Origin: Pseudevernia furfuracea
Taxonomy: Eukaryota > Ascomycota > Lecanoromycetes > Lecanorales > Parmeliaceae
Assembly (NCBI GenBank): GCA_022315425.1
Contig: JAIUPT010000030.1
Span: 868,001-932,000 of the forward strand
DNA length: 64,000 nucleotides
Direction: 5' to 3'
Below are positions 21,709 through 34,029 of this stretch, piece after piece. Numbering within the stretch: position 1 is the stretch's first letter; every line of letters begins with the position of its first letter. Made by a program: the position numbers and the translations under genes. The notes beneath the pieces were generated by a model, which saw only the letters and a program-made list of their open reading frames with translations, did no database searches and was not told where the DNA came from.

Positions 21709-23700
21709 ATGTTAGCTTGAGTACATAAGTGCATTTAAATCTGCTTACGATTTAGTCTGTCTTGAACTACCCGAACTGTCTTTTAAGTTATATTCACAAT
21801 CAAGAGATATATTATAACGTAGAAGAGATTATCTGATTCACTATATTTGTTGATCTTCAAATGATCGATCGATAGAGACATCTTTCGATAGCCGTCTATA
21901 CAGACTGAAGTCTCTTTTATAATCTTATTCGAGTCTTATTATTAAAATAATTACAAAGCATCTAAAGTCAAGAAGATCTTATTAACTCCTTTTATATCAC
22001 ACTGAATCTCTTTTCATAGTCTATCTTATGCTACTCGAAGAAACAGATAAGCGTGAGTAAGACTCTGTTAACTCATAAAGTAAACTCATAGAGAAGATCT
22101 TTAGAGCTCTTTAAATCTTCTCGAAGATCCTTCAAAATACTATTCTCTGATTTAGATCTCAGAGCCTTTACAGATGTGACGATAATTGTATCTCATTTTG
22201 CGACTGAGGTATCGCGATAAGAAGTCTCAAGAAATATAACTCTCACGATTAACAAAGCAAGGTGTTAAAAGCTATCTTTATAAGAGTTTGCGCTTATCAA
22301 ACTCTAAAGAGAATAAGCATTTATGCTGATTGAATATAAAATAATGAATTCTCACCTGCTCAATAATCACTTTATCAAAGCTATAATCGATAAAAATTAA
22401 TAATCGATATGTCGTATTCTTCTTCTGTCAATACTCAGACTCGTAAGAAGAAATTTCTGACTGGAGAGAGTAGTCACCTCTTTGCGTTTATTATCTAGAG
22501 TCGTAAGCAATTAAATAACGCATAAAGAACGCCTTTGCTTTAAAGCCTTCAAAAGCCACTTTGATTCGTAGTTAAAAGTCATGATTCGAGAATCAGAAAG
22601 CTTTGCGGGAAGCAAATTCTCGTTCGCAAGTCAATTGACATGAACTTCTTTATTATTATTCTTCACTTTTCTAATTCATATTTAGTTCGAACTAACATTA
22701 AGATCGTGAACTGCAACGATGCTGAGAAAGACAAAGTGATCAGTACGTAAATCTATAAGTGAAACTTTTAGTTTTGAAACTTACTCTACACATGACTTTG
22801 ACTCTTCGAAGAGCACTTTCAATCTCAGCACTTCTTAATATTCTATTATTCTGTGAGATTCTAGATCAAAGTCTTTTAATCTGATTGACTATTTCACATC
22901 AAATAAAGCAATCGATAGAATCAGTTAATTATCACAACGCGACCTCAGTATCGTGAGAGAATATCTCCCTTGATATGTTTCTATAGAAATCTCTCGATTT
23001 AGAAAATAAGATAGATGACTGAGTAAAGAAGCGTTCGAGGTAAGTAGGGCACAAAGATATTCATTTTGCGACTTTATTCAAATCAAGCATTTGTCGTCAT
23101 GAAGTTGTTCTTGATAATTATCTCGATAGCGAGACTTCGTGACAATTTTAGAATAATCACTTCGACTATCGCTCAACTAATCGATTAAGGCTAAAACGGC
23201 GTCACTATACTTGATGTTCGAATACGAGCAACGTTAACATAATGAGATGCTTTAAGTGTGAGAAAATGATCATTTCGATAGGTCTAAGTTTACTCTTAAA
23301 AGTACGTGAATTGAATAAGTCTGATCTGATGACAAGGCTTCTTGATCGCTTAGGACTCAAATCGTCGACATGTTCCGTGTAAGACAAGTCATCACTTTAT
23401 TCTGATTCAAGCTTGCACGTTTTGACCTGTTGCGAAATGTCTTCTGCTCTTTCATCTGACTCAATAACTCTTTGTTCAATCGATCATATCTCTCAATTTT
23501 TATAATACTAAGACTCTCTCGCACCTGAAGCTTTTAATGTTATTTATTCATTTATCGACTCACTTTGATACGAAACTTAAAGCTCGTTGATCACTCGTCA
23601 GAATCTAAAATGAGTCTGGGATTTGAAGGGTCATAATCTCGACAGAACCTATCTGACGAGATTACAGCGTGAGGTTGAGAGTAGACGTCTGAAAATCGCA
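21709..23700 (+). pseudogene. Eroded sequence with a gag/ORF1-type zinc knuckle
   Basis: Mostly unreadable, but at about 23240-23280 the + strand reads MRCFKCEK and then, after a one-base frameshift, DHFDRS: a CX2CX4HX4C knuckle with the last Cys lost. Upstream lies a run GHKDIHFATLF-x-HEVVLDNYLDSET. This suits ORF1 of a fungal LINE or a gag gene; I could not find the matching RT. The minus-strand open stretch 23205-23387 is a shadow. Confidence 0.4.
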
Positions 23701-23702
23701 AA

Positions 23703-23753
23703 TAGTAGTAGTAGTAGTTGTTGTTGTTATTATTATTATTATTATTATTATTG
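23703..23753. repeat. Compound trinucleotide microsatellite
   Basis: Pure (TAG)n, then (TTG)n, then (TTA)n over about 51 bases. Each step differs from the previous one by a single transition or transversion, so it may be a decayed single repeat. Confidence 0.95.
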
Positions 23754-24303
23754 AAATATCTGAGATTTAATCGAATTAGAGAAAATAGAAAGATGTAGAT
23801 AAGATAAGTCTCACTAAGAAAGATATCATCTTTGAATCGAAGTCATTTGAGTGTCTTCATCTGAACATTAAAAGTTCTTATCAATGTATCAGCCTTTGTG
23901 ATATATAGCTCTTTATCCTGAGTAGCTTAGCATTTCGCACGTTTGTTTTTATACTTGCTCTCGCTGTTTACGTCGATCTCTGCGTTTGCGTGATCTGAAG
24001 TGGGGTGCGCCGAAAAGCTCGTCGCGGAACTACGTAACTCTGGAAATGATTCTTTGACAGACTTAGAGAACTCTAGCTATTCAAAAACGAGCTGAAGCGA
24101 GCAGAAAGGATTCATAGAAATTTGTAAATACGTGTCTATGACTCATGAGCTTGTCGCGAGGTCAGAGTAGACGCTAATTTAGCATAAACCTTGTCAAGAC
24201 TTTCGAGCCCTTTGATCACACTGTCTTCTTTTCAATCACCTTATATCATATTTTAAGTCAGCGTCTATATGAAGACATCTTCTATTCTCTCGTTGCAGTC
24301 GAC

Positions 24304-25862
24304 ATGGTCCGCAGTTAAGCAAAGTCAAAAATCAAGAAGAATTGACGACAATCTTCAATACTAAAGAATCAACGTGGAGTACTCGAAGTTCACACTGCGT
24401 GTTTGAGCTGATCGTCTGTAGAGAAGTAGCTTCAAGGCATTAACAAACAATAAGTCGTTCGCAAAAGCGCACGTCTACGGGCAATACAACAACTTCGCAA
24501 GCAATTCATATTCAAGAGTGATCTTATCCTGAGAGTACAGATACTTCCCTCCTCTCAAATAAACAACATCCCCGACGTCAGAAGAGTATATATCTTCACT
24601 ACCCTTGATGCTCTGTGATATCGCTGACCTAATCGAGGCTTCACAGCATTTATCGATTCTTTACGTATCATCGAAAGCGTCACGTAAACGAAAACGAGAG
24701 CAAGAAGCTAAATATTCTTCTTCTCAAGACGAAGACCGGCCTTCTTCGAAGCGATCGCGAACCTCGTCTTCAAGCTGCACTGCTGAAGAAAGAGCGACAA
24801 GCGATATCGATAAAAAGAACATTGATTCGCTCGAATATTGAACCTGAATTAGAAGATGATCTAAGGAATACTTCGAACAAGACAGTTAGGTCAGAGAAGA
24901 CTTCGAATAGAACAGCTAACTAGAGAAACAAATAAATTATTCGATTCAGGTTGTTCAGTATATAGAGACTAATGAATTTAGATTCTCGCGTTTTATCAAG
25001 AAAGCTTCGATCTCGCTCCGTCGAAAACAATCAGACTTAAGCTTGACTGACTTTAACGATCAAAAAAAAAGAGAGAGTAAGAGTTTTACATATCGAGATA
25101 CACGTTACACTACGTTACTTGAGAATAAAGAAAGCTTTATGAACAAATTAGACTTAGATATTACGAATACAAGTAAGAGTCTTTGCCGTCGCTTTCTAAA
25201 CTCGAATTAGAACGTCTCAAAGAATTCATTGTTTCGAGATAATCTATTTGAAACAACTTGTCGAAAGATTCAAGACAGAAATGAAGCGAGAATTATTTAA
25301 GATATCGCTCGATTAATACTTTCTTTTGCGAAAACCCTCGCTATCTACGACGCTATCAATCTTAATTATCTAATTGAAGGCGTCGATGAAGACTAAATAG
25401 ATAACATATTCGTGAAGGGTTCACGATCGCAATCGAATTATTCTGTTAAATTTAGACGATTCGCATTTATCGACGAGCAACTCAATAAGCTTGATTCGCT
25501 CATCGACAGCGTTTATGAGAACTTCTTTTTCGTCGCAATCTATCGAATATACTTTTCGTTTCTAACGTGCGAGGTGAAGTGCGATATCGCAGCCCTTGAT
25601 GTCGTAAATCGATAGAACGCTCACAGTATAACTGTTATCGTAAGAGATGTTATCGAACTTGATAAAGCTATAAAGCGTAAGAAAGAGCTTTATCGAAAAA
25701 TTCTCGTCTTCTCGATCTCACACGATCACAGATCAATAAGAATCTATAATTATTACGCTATTATCGAGAAAGAAAAGATCGTCTTTTATCGTTATTTTAT
25801 TTATGAGTTTAACTTCATCGCTCTTGTTAGCAGCGGGATCAAGAGAACAGCTGTCGCATGAG
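24304..25862 (+). pseudogene. DUF7924-like fungal protein, RIP-inactivated
   Basis: The + strand reads as one long protein through stops. A basic low-complexity part (ASRKRKREQEAKYSSSQDED, PSSKRSRTSSSS, open at 24605-24841) is followed by RNEARI-x-DIARLILSFAKTLAIYDA, then (25412-25615) RSQSNYSVKFRRFAF and IYFSFLTCEVKCDIAALDVV, and finally LVFSISHDHRSIRIYNYYAII near 25710-25760. This is the pattern of the DUF7924 domain of filamentous fungi, where the FLTCEVKC strand has been compared with PD-(D/E)XK nucleases (from memory of the family, not searched). At least nine stops and a frameshift near 24600. The start ATG at 24304 is a guess from MVRS-x-AKSKIKKN. Confidence 0.7.
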
Positions 25863-26960
25863 CTCGAGAGTTGCCGAGCGTAACCGAATCGCTTGACATA
25901 CGCATGTCAAGCGGATCCTTGACGTGAGAAGCTTAAGAGGGCCATGCTTCGAAGTTTCTCATTTTCCTTCCTTAAGAATTAGTCTTACTATTAGATATAC
26001 TATACGCAATATATATATCTTCGCTAAGTTCATATTGCTACACAATCCTAGTCTGTCTTATATATATCTATATTATATAAGTCAGTCTAACAGCTCTAGA
26101 CGATAAGAACAAATAAACGACTTACAAATTCACGAAGAGCGTCTACGATATTTGAATATCGATTCAATACAAACGAATCTGCTCGACTATTAATTAGTTG
26201 TCGTCTAACATAGACTTCGACCTCTCACAGTTAGCTTCTTTCTCACAATTAGATCGTTAGAATTCTCAGCTATCAAACGCGGAGTTCGTATAAATGCTAA
26301 TAAGAATTAACAGTCAGTTAAGCATAGCTAGCTCGTAAGAAGTTATATCGATCACCTTCTTTACTTAAACAATCGAGCGAGCGTCTAAGAAGTTAAGAAA
26401 TAAGAGTGTCGCGAATCAGTAGAGCTGAAATGTCGTAAGAAAGTCTAACAATTTCAAGTAATATAATAACTTATAATGTGATAATCGAACGTAACGAAGA
26501 TTAAATATGCTTAAGCGTATATATTCTTCTTGATCTATAACTGCATTTATAATAAATCTATTTCGAAAGAATATAAAGCGCTATTTACATAGTAAAATAA
26601 AAAGATAATACGTGAGAGCAAAGTCTTCTCGTAGTGCTTAGATAATTATATTCTATTTTTCTCTGATTCTTTTGCTGAGAGTCAGTAGATACTACTTAAG
26701 ATTAACGTCTCTGCGTAACGTTTTATGATCTACTCGTTCGATAGCTTAAATTAAATTATTCACATAATGTTTCGTTCTTAATGCACTCATCTTATCGATC
26801 TTCGGCTCAGAACATCATCTTAACTTCTTCACGTTCATATCATCAATAATCAAACGAAGAGTATAGTGAATGCGCAAGAGTCGTTTTAACGAGAACGAGA
26901 GCGATTTCATCGAGATATCGAGAGAAGAGCTAACGATCTAGATGTTATATTATTCACTCT
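25863..26960. other. AT-rich eroded DNA, no gene recognised
   Basis: Stops in all frames. The open stretch 25924-26106 is low-complexity Ile/Tyr/Ser and not convincing. It may include the N-terminal part of the recombinase relic that follows. Confidence 0.4.
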
Positions 26961-26963
26961 CAA

Positions 26964-28870
26964 TTGCTAAATTTTGATTTCGAAGAATTAAGAGCAATAT
27001 TTCAACTGCTCGTGTTAAATATTCGCTGTCCCTTGATTTATGAAATTATTTCTATGACGATTCGCTTTGTGAGCATAAACGAAGAACACATTCGTAACTC
27101 GACGATTAGTAGTTCTACAAGTGACGATATAGTGAAGCCTCTTTTTCAAATGCGAATATTCTAAACTAATCTTTTAAAACACTTCTCATTGTATTCTAAA
27201 GATGGAATCAAAGTCAAGAAAGCTGAACGAATAAGCTCTTATTGTCAATAGCTTAGAATCGATGATCGAGATATTTTAGCCCATATGTATCTCTCACAAG
27301 TAGACGTTTCGACTTTATTAAGATCAAGTCTTCGTCGAAGAGAGTTAACTGCAGTGCTTGTATTTCTCAAAAGTAATCAATTATTAATCAAGACGATTCT
27401 AATATCATTGTGTTCTCATATACGAAAGTGTTTCACGAGGCTGATAACTCGAAGAAGCTGTGTCGTGACTGAAAGAAAAGATGTAGACACAGATTGATCT
27501 TTACGTCTTACATATAACTTTATTCATTGTCGTATACGTGTTTCTTAAATGCTCTCGACATCATATGACGATGAAAGGCGCGCTAGAAAGTCGTCATTAG
27601 TGCTTTCGAGTCGCGAACCAGTATATATCATACGATAATACACAGGTCGTTCGAAAGGGTTGACGAGATTGAGTCGCTGTTGTGATATGATCTTTATAAG
27701 ATATCAGATAACTCTTTAGAAAATTAAGAGAATAGAACAGATCTCTTAGACTGCTTCAATAGCTTTCATTATCTACGTTACTATCGACATTATTATTCTC
27801 TCTCTCTTCGTGCGCATTTTTCATATCGTTGATCGATAAAGAATTCGTTATAACGAAGATATGAAGATTATCAAATATATTAAAGAGTTCGCGTATCGAG
27901 ACTGCATTAGTCTGAATACGCTTTCTCTTATCTTCGAGCGTAGACGGAACGTAGATATCATTATCGAAATACACTGTCTTCAACATGTTGATATCATTTA
28001 TAAATGAGACGTTAAGATATATAGATCTAAACTCAAGAACTAGAATACGAGATAACTGTACTTGCGGCGATATACTTCTAAATGATTTCGTGCGTTAGCC
28101 GGACGATCGTGAAGCAATGATAGGTCTTAGGGCTATTTAACGTTTACATAAATCTTGCGAATGCTTGACACTGACACTTGTCGCAACACACATCTAAATT
28201 TGTATATAAGTGCGAGTATTCGACAGAAGGAAGAAATTTAGAAGCTTCGTGACCGCCGAGATGAACCGTTTCAGCGTATTCGACACCAGTTCACGTTCAT
28301 TTATCGTGCAGAGGGACAAGTTATCTACGATTAATATGAGAAGATCAAACAAGTCGTGAATCGAAATATTAAAGCGTGAGAGCGAGAGCTTATGAAGCAG
28401 ATTTAAAAAGAATACGACGTCGTCGCTCCGATGCAAGACATTCGAGCGCAGCTCGAGGGAGATGCGAAGTCGCTCAGTATTATCCTCTTCATCTCAGAGC
28501 GTGTTCGATACGCCTTTATGGAACGATCACGCATCGCGAAGGCCTTCTTCAACTCACCGTCTACTCGTGGTGCCGAGGGCGATGTGCATTGACGGGTCTT
28601 CATTGTCGATGATATGATGTCGCTCTGTTCAGGCGAGAGAAAACGATCTTGATGATGACGCAGAACGTCCCTTGGGCGCGGCCAAGTCCGATCCTGAGTC
28701 GGACTCCTTAATCCCCTATATCTTTCCTGTAAGATGCAAACCCTACCAGTGCCTTTACTGCCTCGGTGACACCAATCTACCTTTGCTTATTCTGCTTGAT
28801 GATCAAGAGCATCCCACAACGGCCCTCTACGAAGACCGCATCAGCCCAACATAGGCCCAGGATCCACATG
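26964..28870 (+). pseudogene. DUF3435-like tyrosine recombinase relic (captain/Crypton-like)
   Basis: The surest part is 28219-28640: one frame reads FIYRAEGQVIYD-x-YEKIKQVV, KARERELMKQI-x-KEYDVVAP, RYAFMERSRIAKAFFNSPST and VFIVDDMMSLCSGERKRS, the C-terminal coiled region of fungal DUF3435 / FluG-domain proteins. It is followed at 28672-28854 by IFPVRCKPYQCLYCLGDTNLP, a CxxC zinc-finger tail of that family. DUF3435 is a tyrosine recombinase domain; some members move giant Starship elements. Upstream, 26964-27497 gives readable runs (HMYLSQVDVSTLLRSSLRRREL) that may be the core end, but I do not see the catalytic R-H-R-Y set. Multiple stops: dead. Confidence 0.6.
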
Positions 28871-28983
28871 AAACTTTGGTGCACCTGAGTTCTGGGCATA
28901 TACACTTTTTTGTTCAACAGTTTGTGATCAAGTTGCACCGAGAAGGGCGGTAAACGAGAACGTGCTCGTCTTCTCCATAACAT

Positions 28984-29712
28984 CTTATGTAAGAAGTTGA
29001 CATCGGCGACAGTGCAGTCGCCACAGCGCACAAACCAGGGATCCCCATCTTCGAACGCACTACCCCAAAGAACTACCACGCCGTCAAGCTTGACATCACA
29101 GACCCCAGCGATATTCAATCAGTCTTCGCAACCGCACTTGATAAGTTCGGCCGCGTCGATGTGATGGTCAACAATGCAGGGTACAGTAGACCTTTTGAAG
29201 AGCTTTCAGATAATCAGATCAGGAGATAAATGAAAGTCGATTTCCTCGAGTTGATTAATGTTATTAGGACGGCTGCGGAGATCATGAGAAATAAGAAGCT
29301 CAGCAGGGCGTTGATTAAACAAGTCACCTCTATCAGAGGTCAAAGAGAGCAATGTTCCCTCACAAGTCCCTCAGAATATAAACTCTACTGACATCTATAC
29401 TCGCACAGAGTGTCAATGTTCAACATCTACTGCGCCTTTAATGGAACTTCCCCTCAGCGCCACCCAGTCTACGATAACATAGGCGCCGAAGAAGCAATGG
29501 CGTTGCGGAATGAGAGCTAAGCTGAGGTTTCAGTCAAGGACGTAATGATAAAATATAAGTTGACGGTTATGAAGGAGTCGTCGTTGAGGGTGATTGTAAG
29601 GACAGAGATGTATAAGACGATTATGACAAAGATCGAGACGTATAAGGAGAGTGATAGGAGGTTTACGAGACTGAATAATAGTACTGATGTTGAGGGGTGT
29701 AAGACTTTTTAA
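28984..29712 (+). pseudogene. Short-chain dehydrogenase/reductase pseudogene
   Basis: Reads GDSAVATAHKP, then NYHAVKLDITDPSDI, KFGRVDVMVNNAGYSRPFEEL (NNAG at about 29168-29182), and KVDFLELINVIRTAAEIMR, with a C-terminal VSVKDVMIKYKLTVMKESSL and LNNSTDVEGCK ending near 29712. These are a classical SDR without its Rossmann GxxxGxG start, which is replaced by the recombinase tail, and without a clean YxxxK. It carries several stops and frameshifts. Erosion is milder than in the transposons. Confidence 0.75.
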
Positions 29713-30960
29713 GATGACTGGGTTTTATGTGTTTTGATAGCTATACTAAGGTGATGCGAGCAGTGTATATAAGCATTATATATATATAGCGAGATAGAGT
29801 AGATCTATTCTACGTTCTCCTGATGTTTAGTCTGTTACACACGCTCTTTTATCTAAATATCAAGAGAGTTAATATATTTCCCCTGCTTATAAGCTCTAGA
29901 TCGAGCACGTCATAAATAATTTGACTCGGATAATAGGTCGACGCTGTTCCTCTGATCGTTAATCGATACGAAAACTGAAGTGTGACTGACCCATACTGAT
30001 CGAACGCGGTGTCTCTGAACTTGAATAACTGATTCTCGTGGGTTCTAACTCGTACAGATACTTTCGAGAGTAGATCTTAAGAGATGCGAAATGTGAGAGA
30101 CGTATAGCTTGAGATGATCGTGGAGAGGGTAATTAACGCCTCATCGATTCGTAGATAATATAAGCTATAATATCAGTAAACAAACGATAAGACGAAAGAC
30201 GTGCTACTGAGACTGAAGTTGTTAAGATCGCTGCGTCGGCATCTTCAGCGATCTGTTCATCTAGCGCGTAAAGATAGTTTGAATAAGACTAAAGAATCAC
30301 CCGAAGTTAACAGTTGGCCCGGCTTGACAGGGGGTTAGTGGGTCTTAATCTCGCACTCGCGTATAGCATGTTTGTTGTATGCTATTTTTGAATTTGGTAG
30401 ACGTGTCCTTTGCAGGGGACAGGTCTTATTTGAGAGCAGCATAAGTAGCTGCATTCCACCTGCGTTTGACTCTTTATTCGAATTGATCTCTTTCAGAGCA
30501 ATAGCATTCTTTCGTCCCGCCCACTCACACCTGTTTTTACATGTATTCACGGCGTGTCTACATGTATATAGCTTCGTTTTTCACTCCAGGTCTATGCTTC
30601 TACAAGCATAGAAGTTTTTCTAGCGCTGGGATACGAGAACACGTCTGCTCAGGCCTCTGTTGGCTCAGAATCCTGGCGTTGAACGGCCCAATCACATCTA
30701 CGAGTTCTGTATAGTCTCATATTGCCCAGTTGAGTCTTTGTCACGTGCGAATTAAGAACACTAATAAAGAGTCTCTCACATACAGAATTTTATAATAAAA
30801 GACTCGATGATATCGCAAAAATATCATTCGTTAAAGCTGACGAGTCGATCACAGCAAGCTAATCGAAGTCGTCAGTGTGATATCACTCAATTCTCATAGT
30901 ATTCAAGAATCATCTACTCTGCTATTGCTATGAGACAGTCGTCAGACTTCTGAATGGGTA
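29713..30960. other. Eroded DNA, then a normal-composition block before the NLR relic
   Basis: 29713-30300 is AT-rich with no gene. From 30310 to about 30760 composition is normal and shows little RIP, with a small hairpin TATGCTTCTACAAGCATA near 30593. It precedes the NLR relic's ATG by about 200 bases and may be its old promoter. Short ORFs on both strands (30335-30611) overlap and are unsupported. Confidence 0.4.
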
Positions 30961-33227
30961 ATGAATGGCGTCAGTGCCGCAGCAAGTGTTGTTGCTCTTG
31001 TTAAGACATCTCTAAAGGTCGTGTCTCTTTGCGCGGAGTACTATTCTCACGTCAAGAATGTCAAAAAGAATGTCGATCGATTGTGTCTGGAAGTTAGGGC
31101 ATTTATCAGTGTTCTTAAAAATCTGAACAAGCTTGCTCAGAATTCAGAAGCAATTAGACTTTTCGCGTCAAGATCACTCAACGAAGATATTTAACAATGT
31201 CTAATATATCTTGAGCACTTGCAAAAGAAGCTAGAGTCAGGAAAGCGTCGGAAGGCCATGAGTCGATATGGGATTCGAACATTGAAATGATTATTCGAAA
31301 GAAAGAAGCTGGAGAAAGATCTTACTGTACTTGAGAGATATAAATCAACATTCACTGCTGCTCTGAATACAGACCAGACGTAAGATATCCCTAATTTAAA
31401 TATCTGAATTAAGCTGATCTCAATAGCTCTTTGATGCTTGAGTTTAATGTCAAGCTGAGTTTAGCGAAGCAAGATCGATGTCTATTCAAGCTTTCATATG
31501 CGGACGAGATCAACTTCGACTCATATGAACGACAAAATAAGTCTTACTGCCTTTCGAACACTCGTATTGATATTCTATGTCAGATCATGAAGTGAAGCGT
31601 CGACTCATATCAAAAGACTATATTCTAATTGAATAACATGACTAATACAGAAAAATCTATCATCGCTCGAATTATCACACGCACTTTCATCGAGCAAAAA
31701 CGACTTATCACGAATTTCTTCTTCTTAAGAGATTGCGATGATCTCAGTCATATTAATAGACTCTTTAATATCGTTACGATTTAATTAATAGTTACTTCGT
31801 CAAGACTAAAGCACTATATATGCGAAGCAATCGCTTAAAATAATAACATCTCTCGATAGTCTATACGCGATTAGTGAACGAAGTTGATTTATTAATCCCT
31901 ATTAAGATTAGAGAGCGATTCACGATTATCTCTAATCTTAATACTTATAATCGATGCATCAAATAAATACGAACTTTAAGAAGATATTCGAACTCTTCTT
32001 TAACTACTCACGAAGATTAGAGATCTCAAGAATATACAGTTTTAAATGCTTATTATCAACAGATTCGAGATTTCAATTCGTCTTAAGTTTCGTATTATCT
32101 CTGAATCTGTACATAAAGACTTCGTGCTTCATGAAATCTCTACGATCGTTATTCGTCACGATATTACTATTTTTCTAAGACATGAATTGAATAAGATCAA
32201 AGAGGAATTTTTGCTTTCGTTCGACTGATTTAACAAATAAAAGCTTAAACTTCTTGTCGAAAGATTCGATAGTCTCTTTATTTATGTTATCACTATATGT
32301 CGATTCATTTAAAATTCGAGAATTCGAAATGACATTTAAAAAAGCGTCTAAAGATTATTCTTTAAGAGAATAATGACTCACAATCGTCTACACAAAGACT
32401 TAATAACATATATATTTAGATCTTAAGAACTTCTATGATTGAAGACTGCAATAAAAAAGAGAGAAATATATTAGCTTAACGCTTTCGAGATACTGTGAAA
32501 TCAATTATTATACTATTTGATTCGCTCTTCGTTGTCGTATTAACAAGACTATCTTTAACTCTATCAGAGATTATTAATACTATATTGAATCGTCTCAAAT
32601 CGATGCTGAATGTTTCGAAAGATCGAAATGTATCAATTCAACTTCTTTATTCATCTTTTCGCGACTTTCTCGTCAATAAGAATCGATACTTCAATAGACA
32701 TTTTTAAATCGATTAAGAAAAGACTCATCACGACATAGCTGAACAATGCTTATACGTCATGTCAAAGATCTTAAAAAGAAACATCTATCAGCTCAGAACG
32801 CTCGACACACTAAAGAGTGAAACAGAAAGAGATACAGTGAATTAATACTTGCTCTATCATATTTAATATATCTATTAATATTAACTTAATTATCTTCAAA
32901 AAAGCGATCTCAGTCTATATAATAATAGACACGTGTATAAATTCTTTTAAACTTATTTTCTTCATTAACTTGAAGCACTTAGTCTAATAAGCAAGATATC
33001 TAAAGCGATACTTATAATCAAAATGTTGAACGCTATAGCTGAGATGTGTATTATTAAAGTAATTATATGCGTTCTAAATGCTGATCCTCTAATTTCAAGT
33101 TAACACAGATCTATTAATCTTTATGAATAATATAAGACGCTTTGTTCTCGAGTTTAGATTTATTGTAGAGACGGCGTCTCTTTAAGTCTATGATTTTGCT
33201 CTTCTTTTCAGCTCAGAAGCTAGTACT

Positions 33228-33313
33228 TGTTAACAACTCAGCTAAAAAAGCTGGCCCCGAGGGTGTCTGCGCTTGACAGCCCCAGACACCCTATTTAGGT
33301 ACTAATCCTAACA
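33228..33313 (+). repeat. Left 86-bp LTR of the TRIM
   Basis: Starts TGTTAACAACTCAGC and ends ACTAATCCTAACA. Very short for an LTR; terminal inverted TGTTA/TAACA. Confidence 0.9.
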
Positions 33314-33399
33314 ATTATCTCCTCCTTTGTAGGGCTCGTCCTCGAGCCCCAAAGGAAAAAATCGCAATGTTTCTTAGAGGATCTTTGGCCCGCATCAAC

Positions 33400-33800
33400 G
33401 ATTTTTTAAGAGCATTCTTTGCCCGATTTCAAATTCTTTAGAGATTTCGTGCCCGGTACTTCCGGGTAGGGCGTCTCGCCCGAATTCTTGCTCAAATTCT
33501 TTAGGGACTTCTCGCGGGAATAAGGTTTTTCTTCACCCATTCCAGGCCTGTGGCCCCGCCATAGCGCATTACAGCTGGCCCCTATTTTGGGGACTTCTGC
33601 TCGAATTCTTCGGGGCTTTCAGGGCTTCTTGCCCGGTCTGGATGCTTTAGATTCATGCCATTCCGGCATTTCAAGGGGATCACCCAGGGTCTCGTGCCCG
33701 TGCCCGGTGCTTCCGGGGCTTCTTGCCCGTGGCGGATCTTTTGTACAGGGCATTTTGCCCGAAGAATTTATTTGAATAGGGCGTTCTGCTCGAAATTATT
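33400..33800. repeat. Degenerate GCCCG-phased repeats inside the TRIM
   Basis: Phrases of the type TTGCCCGAATTCTT or TTCTTGCCCGG(T)... recur about ten times with 20-60 base spacing between 33387 and 33800, alternating with GGGCTT / GGGCGT. It looks like a decayed minisatellite rather than coding sequence. Confidence 0.6.
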
Positions 33801-33903
33801 CATTTTTGTCTCGGTAATGAAATTCTTCGAGCCGTTTTTGACTTCGAAGCCCTCTGGAATTTCAATTTTTTCCCTCTGAAAAAGTTCATTTCTGATCTTC
33901 TGG

Positions 33904-33963
33904 GGATTCGAACCTCGGCCCTCATAGACTAAGCGTTCCATTCTCGGCTAGTCATTTAGACTA
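33904..33963 (-). promoter_or_regulatory. Candidate internal pol III promoter (A and B boxes)
   Basis: On the minus strand TAGTCTAAATG (33953-33963) fits the A-box consensus TRGYNNARNNG and GGTTCGAATCC (33904-33914) fits the B-box consensus, about 38 bases apart, as in a tRNA gene. The acceptor stem does not pair, so it is a tRNA-derived relic at most, not a tRNA. Confidence 0.45.
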
Positions 33964-34029
33964 GGCTCTCTCAATTGAGCCTCGGGGTGATCGACTAGAT
34001 CGACCCGGAAATCAAAGCGCAGATACTAT

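Noticed and set aside
24304..25862. A live gene with many introns instead of a pseudogene
   Set aside because: Stops fall at expected Trp and Gln positions by single transitions, without splice-site pairs around them.
28403..29118. Minus-strand ORFs of 66 and 113 codons
   Set aside because: The opposite strand reads through as the DUF3435-like tail and the SDR relic, which are recognisable; these are shadows.
33904..33963. A tRNA gene on the minus strand
   Set aside because: A and B boxes are present, but the acceptor and T stems do not pair and no clear anticodon arm is seen; kept only as candidate promoter boxes.
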